Positions 1 to 5,190 of a stretch of 5,190 nt of DNA are shown here, one piece after another. The DNA is from a candidate division CSSED10-310 bacterium (lineage in GTDB: Bacteria > CSSED10-310 > JAFGDC01). Below the pieces are notes generated by a model, which did not search any database, was not told the DNA's origin, and worked only from the letters and a program-made list of their open reading frames with translations. Location: positions 1 through 5,190 of the forward strand of contig JAFGDC010000382.1 of assembly GCA_016932295.1 (NCBI GenBank), in the 5' to 3' direction. Each line of letters opens with the position of its first letter. Within the stretch, counting starts at the first letter, position 1. The translations under genes were made by a program, and so were the position numbers.

Positions 1-1559
1 AGTGGGGCGCCGGCGGCCAACCCAACGAGGACGATGCCGTGGCGGCCGGCATCTGGTCTGCGGGGGACTTCATCGATCCGTGCCAGTCCGAGGGCTGCAC
101 GATCGGTCGTTATCCCAACGGACTGGATACGGACAGTTCCACCGATTGGGGCTGTATGAACGCTTCCCAGTGTGCATACAACCTGGCGCCACCATGTACT
201 ACGGTGACTCCCACTCCGACTCCGACGGTCACCGGTACGCCCCCCACACCCACTATTGCACCCAGTGAAACCCCCACCATCACTCCCACCCAGGGCTCCT
301 TCTGCTGTGTTCAGATCGTCGAGGTCATGGCCAATCCGATCGATGAGTGGACTGGTGAGTACATCGAGTTCTACAACTGCAACGACACGTCGGTCATCAT
401 GGCGGGTGCATGCCTGGTGGTGGATGAGGGGCTCGGTTTGGTGACGGACACCATCACCTCATTCAACGGCGGCAGTACCGCCATCCCCCCACACGGCCGG
501 GCCGTTTTGCTGGATCGTGACTACCTCGGCCAATACGATGACGCGTTTTGTCCGGACACGGTGCTTCTTACCACCGGCGACCATGAACTTGGTCGCGGTC
601 TCCAGCCGTTCCACAAGATTTTCCTGTATGACAAGGAATGCCGGGATATGATCAGCTCATACCGCTATCCCATTACCACGCAGAGCGGTCAATCCGCTGA
701 AAAATTGGCCGAGTGCGCCGATGATGCTTCCGGACTCTGGATTGCATCCACTTGTGCCGGACGGGCTTCCGGATTTCATTCGGCGGGTCGCGGCAACTGC
801 GATCAACCGCCCTCCCATCCGCCCAATCCGTTCATTCTGGCGGCGGGTTTCGATGAGACCTACCTGGATTCTTCCGGGGGCAGACTGCACATCATCGCCG
901 CCGCCTGGGATCCGCGCGGTTTGGATCTCGATGTGGAACTGTATTACGAGTCGATCTTCGTGGGGATGCTCAACGCCACCGCCAATCCCAATTTCTTCGA
1001 GACAGAGTTCTTTATCCCACCCGGAGTGGGACCATCGCTCCTCACCCTCAACCTCTTGGCGCGCAATAGCGAGGGGATGACCAGCGATCTCTGGCCGTAT
1101 TTCCAGATCGATGCACCCGATTCCCCATGCGATTTCCGGGCCGCCGCCGGACGATCCGCGCCGGCCGATGTGCTGGCCGCCTTCTGGCGGTGCATGGGTG
1201 ACCGGGGGATGCCAGCACCCGCGGGGCTGCAAGGGCCCTTCATACGAGCGGCCGGATTCATGGAAACCGATCTCGATTCCTTTGCGGCGGAACGTTTCAA
1301 GCTCTGTGCCCTTGTTTCGAGCCCCCTGGGAGCGGCCGCGATTCAGTCGGTGGAAATCCATTTCGGAAATACCGCGACCGGCGTGTTCCTGCCTTTCCAG
1401 GAACAGGTGGACGCGAATTCCATGTTCTACTGCCTCGATACGGTAATCGATCCAGTCGCCGCCGGCGCACATCCGGGATCCTACCAGTTGTCGATGGTGG
1501 CGACCGACGCCGCGGGTAATCGGAGCGATCCCTGGCCACAGTTGGTGTTTCACCAATGA
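1..1559 (+). CDS. Secreted lamin-tail-domain (LTD) protein with tandem Ig-like modules, 5' end missing
   Basis: The frame is open from the left edge (first whole codon at 3) to TGA at 1557-1559, so the start and any signal peptide lie outside the window. The GTG at 39 is internal: coding similarity continues upstream of it. In order I see: the end of one LTD domain (to about 197, with the typical late motif TIGRYPNGLD and a following W); a Thr-Pro linker (198-296); a second LTD domain (about 300-812, with VEVMANP, then EYIEFYN and late GQSAEKL); and two related Ig-like modules (828-1115 and 1236-1556). LTD domains are beta-sandwich modules common in secreted bacterial surface proteins, often beside nucleases or adhesins; no catalytic domain is visible here. 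About 18 Cys residues suggest disulfides and an extracytoplasmic location. No C-terminal membrane anchor or sorting signal is visible; the chain ends just after the second Ig-like module. It overlaps the next gene by four bases. Role is inferred to be structural or binding; the LTD assignment is by eye. Confidence 0.8.
   Translation, partial: WGAGGQPNEDDAVAAGIWSAGDFIDPCQSEGCTIGRYPNGLDTDSSTDWGCMNASQCAYNLAPPCTTVTPTPTPTVTGTPPTPTIAPSETPTITPTQGSFCCVQIVEVMANPIDEWTGEYIEFYNCNDTSVIMAGACLVVDEGLGLVTDTITSFNGGSTAIPPHGRAVLLDRDYLGQYDDAFCPDTVLLTTGDHELGRGLQPFHKIFLYDKECRDMISSYRYPITTQSGQSAEKLAECADDASGLWIASTCAGRASGFHSAGRGNCDQPPSHPPNPFILAAGFDETYLDSSGGRLHIIAAAWDPRGLDLDVELYYESIFVGMLNATANPNFFETEFFIPPGVGPSLLTLNLLARNSEGMTSDLWPYFQIDAPDSPCDFRAAAGRSAPADVLAAFWRCMGDRGMPAPAGLQGPFIRAAGFMETDLDSFAAERFKLCALVSSPLGAAAIQSVEIHFGNTATGVFLPFQEQVDANSMFYCLDTVIDPVAAGAHPGSYQLSMVATDAAGNRSDPWPQLVFHQ
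198..296 (+). repeat. Thr-Pro-rich low-complexity linker coding segment
   Basis: A C-rich, G-poor stretch made mostly of ACN and CCN codons encodes a run of TP-type units (VTPTPTPTVTG, then PPTPTIAP and TPTITPTQ). It separates two LTD domains. Such Thr-Pro linkers are typical flexible, extended, possibly glycosylated spacers in secreted multidomain proteins. The units are degenerate at DNA level, so this is a protein-level repeat rather than a clean tandem DNA array. Confidence 0.85.
828..1115 (+). repeat. Ig-like module, copy A (protein-level repeat)
   Basis: This is the first of two related modules in the LTD protein. It opens with PFILAAGFDETYLDS and closes with TSDLWPYFQI. The middle (DPRGLDLDVELYYE, later LLTLNLLARNSEG) has the alternating hydrophobic pattern of a beta-sandwich. 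The matching features of copy B are PFIRAAGFMETDLDS at its start and RSDPWPQLVF at its end. Divergence is high, so the duplication is old. The fold assignment is inference. Confidence 0.7.
1236..1556 (+). repeat. Ig-like module, copy B (protein-level repeat)
   Basis: This is the second copy, opening with PFIRAAGFMETDLDS and ending at the C-terminus after MVATDAAGNRSDPWP, which is the usual last-strand pattern of bacterial Ig-like domains. It has two Cys residues (in KLCAL and FYCLD) that copy A lacks, so it may carry its own disulfide. A spacer of about 40 residues with two further Cys lies between the copies (1116-1235). Confidence 0.7.
1542..1556 (+). promoter_or_regulatory. Possible start-codon hairpin at the ATGA overlap
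   Basis: TTGGTG, a three-base TTT loop and CACCAA form a perfect 6-bp inverted repeat, extendable by one G-U pair (1541 with 1557). The right arm ends on the A of the next gene's ATG. The left arm carries the only weak Shine-Dalgarno-like bases (GGTG) ahead of that start. If it folds in mRNA, translation of gene 2 would depend on ribosomes finishing gene 1 and opening the stem. The stem is short and could be chance. Confidence 0.3.
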
Positions 1560-2746
1560 AACCGTCGGTTCTTCTGGCGCTATGTTGGCTGGCGGGTGGT
1601 TGCGCGCTGCTGCCGTTGCCCGTGACCCTGCAGCCGGAATCGTGGCGAGCCGCCCCGGCGGAGCAGCGTGCCGCCATTGAGGAACGGCTTGACTGGGCTG
1701 GTGAAAATCGGCAGGAGTTGTTGGGATATCTCGATGGAGTGCCTGAAGAGGAGCGCTGGGCCGCATGGTTTCTGGTTGCCAACCTGCCACCACGGGATCT
1801 GGGTGCCGTCACCGCCGGCCAGTTGCTGGCGAATCATCGGCTGGCCTTTCGGGCCAGGCGTGAATTGCCTTGGGCGGGGGAGCCATCGGATCAGTTGTTC
1901 CTGCACTATGTGTTACCTTACCATGTCAGCCAGGAGCCCATCCAGCCATGGCGGGAGCATCTGTATGAGGCAGTAACGGCGCGCGTGGCCAGCTTACGGA
2001 CCGCCGCGCAGGCGGCACTTGAAATCAATCGCTGGGCGGCGGAGCATATCTCTTTCAAGCAAACCGAGTTCCGGGACCAGGGTCCCCTGACCTCCCTTAC
2101 CCATGGTATTGGCCGGTGCGAAGAAATGATGATTCTGTATATTGCCGCCGCCCGGACCGTGGGATTGCCGGCACGTCCCTGCAGTACGCCATGGTGGCCC
2201 TTCACCGACAACAACCATGCCTGGGTCGAGGTGTATGGCGATGGCGCGTGGCACTACCTGGGCGGTGCCGAACCCCGGCCGGCATTGGATGACGGTTGGT
2301 TCGGCAATTCGGCGCTGCGCACCGTGATGGTGCGAAGCGTCGCGTTCGGAACCGGGGGTGAACTGGGAGAAGCGTTGTACCGCACAGGTGCTGATTTTAC
2401 CCTGGTCAACTCGACCGCCAATTATACTTCTCCCTGCACGATACAAATCTATGTATCGGCTGATGGCGAGGCGGCAGTGAATGTGCCGGTATACCTGGCC
2501 GTGTTCAACTACGGCGCTTTCCGGACGGTGGCGATGCGTGAAACTGATGGATCGGGATTGGCGGAGTTCATCACCGGTCCGGGGCAAATGTTGGCGAGCG
2601 CGGGGACCGACGAGAAGGGTGCGGTGGCGGTGGTCACCGGTGATCCGGAGGCGCCGTCGGTTGCCATTCTTCGCCTGGATGAAACCAGCATGGACCCGCC
2701 GGAAACCCTGTGGCTGCGGTACCCGCCGCCGCCGGAAGGCAGATAG
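1556..2746 (+). CDS. Transglutaminase-like cysteine-domain lipoprotein (N-terminal half of a bipartite pair)
   Basis: This 396-residue protein starts at an ATG that overlaps the previous stop (ATGA), so translational coupling is likely. A short signal sequence with hydrophobic core VLLALCWLAGGC suggests lipidation at C16; Ala at -3 makes the lipobox imperfect. Residues about 35-145 form a helical region with a PYHVSQEP-type motif near 121-128. The transglutaminase-like core (about 150-250) has the probable nucleophile C188 in GIGRCEE, H221 in DNNHAWVEV, and E239 in LGGAEP as the likely third residue in place of the usual Asp. Residues about 290-375 look like a carboxypeptidase-regulatory or Ig-like beta-sandwich (VPVYLAVFNYG, TDGSGLAEF). 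The chain ends in a Pro-rich tail. Transglutaminase-like superfamily members act as peptidases, amidases or cross-linkers; which reaction this one performs cannot be told. It is probably anchored in the envelope facing the periplasm. The domain call is firm and the function open. Confidence 0.85.
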   Translation: MKPSVLLALCWLAGGCALLPLPVTLQPESWRAAPAEQRAAIEERLDWAGENRQELLGYLDGVPEEERWAAWFLVANLPPRDLGAVTAGQLLANHRLAFRARRELPWAGEPSDQLFLHYVLPYHVSQEPIQPWREHLYEAVTARVASLRTAAQAALEINRWAAEHISFKQTEFRDQGPLTSLTHGIGRCEEMMILYIAAARTVGLPARPCSTPWWPFTDNNHAWVEVYGDGAWHYLGGAEPRPALDDGWFGNSALRTVMVRSVAFGTGGELGEALYRTGADFTLVNSTANYTSPCTIQIYVSADGEAAVNVPVYLAVFNYGAFRTVAMRETDGSGLAEFITGPGQMLASAGTDEKGAVAVVTGDPEAPSVAILRLDETSMDPPETLWLRYPPPPEGR

Positions 2747-2749
2747 CGG

Positions 2750-2756
2750 AAGGTGA
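2750..2756 (+). promoter_or_regulatory. Ribosome binding site that bears on the start of gene 3
   Basis: AAGGTGA is a good Shine-Dalgarno match five bases ahead of the in-frame TTG at 2762. It overlaps the GTG at 2753, which itself has only GGAAG directly abutting it, too close for normal spacing. The site therefore favours TTG 2762 (529 residues) over GTG 2753 (532 residues). Either start keeps the signal peptide. Confidence 0.5.
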
Positions 2757-4351
2757 GAAGCTTGATACGTACGATTGTCATCGACCTGATGTTCGCCGGT
2801 GTCTTCCTTGCCGTATCCATCTGCCCGCAGTGCCGAGTGGTGTCCGCCGCCGATGCCGCGGCCTGGTGGACACAGTTGCCTGAAGAGCAGCTCGCGACCT
2901 TGCAGGAGGCACTGGAGAAAGCCACCGGAAACCAGGACGAGATCGAACGGGCTCTGGCCCTGGCCGCTTCGGATGAACAGGCCGATCTTCTTTGGATCAT
3001 CACCGGTGCGAGGCAGTTGGATCTGCTCGAGGCGCGTGCTGATGCGCTCCTGGATGTGGTCCGTGAAGCCCGGTTGACCAGGGGGTTCTTTCCGGATGTC
3101 ACCGCCGATGAGGAGATCTATCGCGAAGGGCTGCTCGAACCATTTATCAGTCCTTACGAGCATCTCAATTCCTGGCGGCGACCGCTGCGGCTGCGCCACG
3201 CGGAACTGCGCGGCAGGGACGTGCCATCGACGGTGGCGGCCGTGTCAGCCGCAGTACGCGAGACCTTCGCCATCCGTGACGTGACCGCTTATTTTGGTCC
3301 GCTGCCCAATCCCCTTGCATTGATGACCACCGGTTGGGGCAGCGCCTATGAGCGTGACATCATGACCGTGGCGGTGCTGCGCAGTCTGGGAGTGCCGGCC
3401 CGTCTGTCCAGGCTCGAGCCTGATGCCATCGATTACCATGACGGCCTGGATTGGCGGGTGATCCGCTTGCGGGACAAGGTTGAAGAAGAAATTCCGCCGG
3501 CGGGCCGGGGAACCGTGCTGGTCACGCTTCGCCGGGCGGGGGTGCCGGTGGCACAAGCCGATTGTTTCGATTTCTCGCAGTGGCAGGACGGACGCTGGGA
3601 ATCACTGAGCGACAGGGATTACCCAATTGACATGGAAGAAATCGACAATGGTTTCGAGGTGAAGATACCCGCCGGGAAGTTCCTGTTCACTGCCGGAACG
3701 AGGAACGCTAATGGCGATCCGTTTATCCAGACGAGGGTGCTGCAGGTAACCGATGGCGACACTGTCACAATCGATATGGATCTGGACATACCCTTGGAGC
3801 AGTGGAGCAGGCGCGACCTTGTGGTGCGGGAACTGGCAACGCTGCCGGATGTATCGTTGCCGGTGGGTGACGGCCGGCTGGTGCCGCTTCGCGTACTATG
3901 CGCCGATTCACCGATAGTGCTCGTCTTTCACGATCCGGAAGGTGAGCCCAGCCGGAGAATGCTCACGGCGCTTCAGGCCTTGGCTGATCGCCTGTCCGCC
4001 GCAGACGTGCGGACCTGCCTCGTTCGCTGCAGCAGCAGTCGTTCGCTGCGCCCCGGCAGCGCTTTCACGGAGATTCTGGATCTGAATGGGACCTACAGTA
4101 ATGCATTTGGCCTGCCGAAAACCGGGGCAGGCGTAGTCAGACTATTACCCTCGGTGGTGTTCATTCAGCGGGGTGGTGAAATCCGGCTCTGGCAAGAGGG
4201 GTTCAGACAGGATATCGCCGCCCTGGTGGAAGCGCAGTTGGACCGGTTCGAACAGAAGGACGAAGAATCGATTTCCGGCCTGCCAACGGCCGAATCTGAA
4301 TCCGGCGCCGGAGAAAAGGAGCCGGAGGATACACCAACTACCAGTCTCTGA
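2753..4351 (+). CDS. Exported transglutaminase-like pseudoenzyme with C-terminal thioredoxin-like domain
   Basis: This is a 532-residue protein from GTG 2753 (529 if TTG 2762 is used). Residues 1-32 form a signal peptide: RSLIR, a hydrophobic stretch about 7-24, and a probable signal peptidase I site near VVSAAD. A helical region (about 40-150) repeats the pattern seen in the upstream gene. The transglutaminase-like core (about 160-240) matches C188 of that gene with A198 (GWGSAYE) and shares GVPAR at identical spacing; H229 is followed by DGLDW, not the AWVEV motif. A beta-rich segment (about 250-348) includes FTAGTRNANGDP. Residues about 362-498 resemble a thioredoxin or AhpC-like fold: PDVSLPVGDG, strand IVLVFHDPEGEPSRRM where a CxxC would sit, then the cis-Pro-like LPSVVFI and GGEIRLWQEG. 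An acidic low-complexity tail follows (about 500-530). It lies six bases after gene 2 in the same frame. The likely role is non-catalytic, as partner, binding or regulatory subunit; this is inferred from missing residues. Confidence 0.72.
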   Translation: MRSLIRTIVIDLMFAGVFLAVSICPQCRVVSAADAAAWWTQLPEEQLATLQEALEKATGNQDEIERALALAASDEQADLLWIITGARQLDLLEARADALLDVVREARLTRGFFPDVTADEEIYREGLLEPFISPYEHLNSWRRPLRLRHAELRGRDVPSTVAAVSAAVRETFAIRDVTAYFGPLPNPLALMTTGWGSAYERDIMTVAVLRSLGVPARLSRLEPDAIDYHDGLDWRVIRLRDKVEEEIPPAGRGTVLVTLRRAGVPVAQADCFDFSQWQDGRWESLSDRDYPIDMEEIDNGFEVKIPAGKFLFTAGTRNANGDPFIQTRVLQVTDGDTVTIDMDLDIPLEQWSRRDLVVRELATLPDVSLPVGDGRLVPLRVLCADSPIVLVFHDPEGEPSRRMLTALQALADRLSAADVRTCLVRCSSSRSLRPGSAFTEILDLNGTYSNAFGLPKTGAGVVRLLPSVVFIQRGGEIRLWQEGFRQDIAALVEAQLDRFEQKDEESISGLPTAESESGAGEKEPEDTPTTSL

Positions 4352-4354
4352 GGA
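4350..4354 (+). promoter_or_regulatory. Ribosome binding site for the oligopeptidase gene
   Basis: GAGGA overlaps the TGA stop of the preceding gene. Two consecutive ATG codons follow, at 4359 (4-base spacing) and 4362 (7-base spacing). The second has the better spacing; the proteins differ by one Met only. Confidence 0.6.
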
Positions 4355-4358
4355 ACGA

Positions 4359-5190
4359 ATGATGAAGGTGCGAGTGGTTATGACCGTGGTATTCTGCCTG
4401 CTGTGCACGGCCTGTGCGTCGAAAAAAACCATCAACCGGGGGGAGCCGCAACCACCCCGGCCGAAACAGCTCCCCCATGTGACCGAGGTGCATGGACAAC
4501 GATTGGTGGATGCGTTTCACTGGCTCAAGGACAAGACCAGGACCGATCCGGAAGTGATTGCTCATATCGAGGCCGAAAACGCCTACACGGAAGCGGTCAT
4601 GGCGCCGACGACTGAACTGCGGGAAGCTCTGTACGAGGAGATCATCGGGCGCATCAAGCAGACGGATCTGAGTGTTCCCGCCCGTCGTGACGATTATTAC
4701 TACTATGACCGCGAGGAAGAAGGGCGGCAGTATACCATCTACTGCCGGAAGCATGGTTCCATGACGGCGCCCGAGGAAATCATCCTCGATTTGAATGAGT
4801 TGTCCGAGGGCAGTGAGTATTGTGCGTTGGGCATGATCCAGACCAGTCCGAACCACCGGATGCTGTGTTACACACTGGATACTACTGGGAATGAGCGCTA
4901 CACGATGTTCATCAAGGATTTACAATCAGGTGAACTGCTCCCTGACAGGGCGTTCCCGGTAAGTGACTTCCAGTGGGCGAACGACAATCGAACGCTGTTC
5001 TACACCACCATCAACGAATCGGAGCGGACGGATTCTCTTTTCCGGCACGTCCTGGGCGCGGAGGGAAAGGATGAATTGCTGTATTTCGAAAAGGATGAGG
5101 CGTTTTACATCTGGGTGGATAAAACGCGGAGCAAGCGCCTGATTGCCCTCGGTTCCGCCAGCAAGACCACCTCCGAGACGTGGCTGCTGG
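4359..5190 (+). CDS. ptrB: Oligopeptidase B-like S9A serine peptidase, lipoprotein-type signal, 3' end missing
   Basis: The frame is open for 277 codons to the right edge. Oligopeptidase B enzymes (about 690 residues) cut short peptides after Lys or Arg. They have a beta-propeller that limits substrate size and a C-terminal alpha/beta-hydrolase with Ser-Asp-His, which is outside this window. Visible family marks are HG then DAFHWL (45-56), IEAENAYTEA (70-79), LYEEIIGRIKQTDLSVP (91-107), YYYYDREEEGRQYTIYCRK (113-131), then propeller strands including SPNHRMLCYTLDTTG, LFYTTINE and LGSASKTTSE. The order and spacing match the family closely. The N-terminus adds a signal sequence (VVMTVVFCLLCTAC) with a lipobox-like end at C19; Cys at -3 is unusual. 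A short Pro-rich spacer (29-39) follows. Classical enteric PtrB is described as lacking a signal peptide, so an exported form is a real difference, though exported S9A members are known in other bacteria. It starts 7 bases after gene 3. The symbol reflects family resemblance, not proven orthology. Confidence 0.88.
   Translation, partial: MMKVRVVMTVVFCLLCTACASKKTINRGEPQPPRPKQLPHVTEVHGQRLVDAFHWLKDKTRTDPEVIAHIEAENAYTEAVMAPTTELREALYEEIIGRIKQTDLSVPARRDDYYYYDREEEGRQYTIYCRKHGSMTAPEEIILDLNELSEGSEYCALGMIQTSPNHRMLCYTLDTTGNERYTMFIKDLQSGELLPDRAFPVSDFQWANDNRTLFYTTINESERTDSLFRHVLGAEGKDELLYFEKDEAFYIWVDKTRSKRLIALGSASKTTSETWLL

Noticed and set aside
39..41. GTG as the true start of the LTD gene.
   Set aside because: The frame is open to the left edge, the upstream residues fit the LTD domain, and no signal peptide or ribosome site accompanies this codon.
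198..296. Thr-Pro segment as a CRISPR or tandem DNA repeat array.
   Set aside because: The units are short, imperfect at DNA level and in frame; they are explained by a protein linker.
657..1793. Long open frame on the minus strand (378 codons).
   Set aside because: It spans the junction of two well-supported + strand genes, its product is rich in Arg, Gly, Pro and His without domain pattern, and long antisense frames are expected in GC-rich coding DNA.
2744..2752. In-frame TAG between genes 2 and 3 as a nonsense mutation, a recoded stop or a sequencing error splitting one gene.
   Set aside because: A clear signal peptide and a ribosome binding site follow directly, and gene 2 ends in a natural-looking Pro-rich tail, so two separate genes fit better. 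Kept only as a remote possibility.
2822..2833. CPQC motif in gene 3 as a redox CxxC or a lipobox.
   Set aside because: It lies at the end of the signal peptide and is probably cleaved off. Ile at -1 (SIC) and Gln at -1 (PQC) do not fit a lipobox.
1994..3199. Long open frame on the minus strand (401 codons).
   Set aside because: It lies opposite the transglutaminase-like genes, has no recognisable domain or signal, and looks like a codon-usage shadow.
4422..4460. Run of seven A followed, after seven bases, by a CCGGGG/CCCCGG stem, resembling a -1 frameshift signal.
   Set aside because: The A run is phased G|AAA|AAA|ACC, not the X XXY YYZ form; the -1 frame stops at 4613-4615 with no meaningful product; and the zero frame continues cleanly as oligopeptidase B.

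Overview
The window is GC-rich and holds four protein genes, all on the + strand and packed almost end to end: a four-base overlap, a 6-base gap and a 7-base gap. No RNA gene, insertion sequence, CRISPR array, internal promoter or terminator could be supported, and no stretch over 300 bases lacks a gene. The layout reads as the inside of one operon, with the first gene entering from the left edge and the last leaving at the right.

Region by region: (1) 1-1559 is the 3' part of a large secreted, Cys-rich protein. It has the end of one lamin-tail (LTD) domain, a Thr-Pro linker, a second LTD domain and two related Ig-like modules. (2) 1556-2746 is a probable lipoprotein with an N-terminal helical region, a transglutaminase-like Cys-His domain and a C-terminal beta-sandwich-like segment. 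(3) 2753-4351 is a second exported protein built on the same plan, but the Cys position of its transglutaminase-like core is Ala. It ends in a thioredoxin-like domain without a CxxC motif and an acidic tail. (4) 4359 to the right edge is the N-terminal part of an oligopeptidase B-like S9A serine peptidase carrying a lipoprotein-like signal sequence.

The most interesting point is the relation between genes 2 and 3. They lie in the same reading frame, separated only by one TAG codon and two further codons. Their N-terminal regions and transglutaminase-like cores match each other in order and spacing. From memory, similar segments occur within one long secreted chain in Bacteroidota and other bacteria, with an active first core, an inactive second core and a thioredoxin-like end. 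Here the two halves are separate proteins, each with its own signal sequence, which suggests an active-enzyme/pseudoenzyme pair.

All four products appear to be exported, so the operon may serve envelope or periplasmic protein or peptide processing, but substrate and pathway are unknown. The organism is probably a Gram-negative-type bacterium from a little-cultured lineage. That rests on lipoprotein signals, LTD proteins with Thr-Pro linkers and GC-rich coding, and the phylum cannot be settled from this window.
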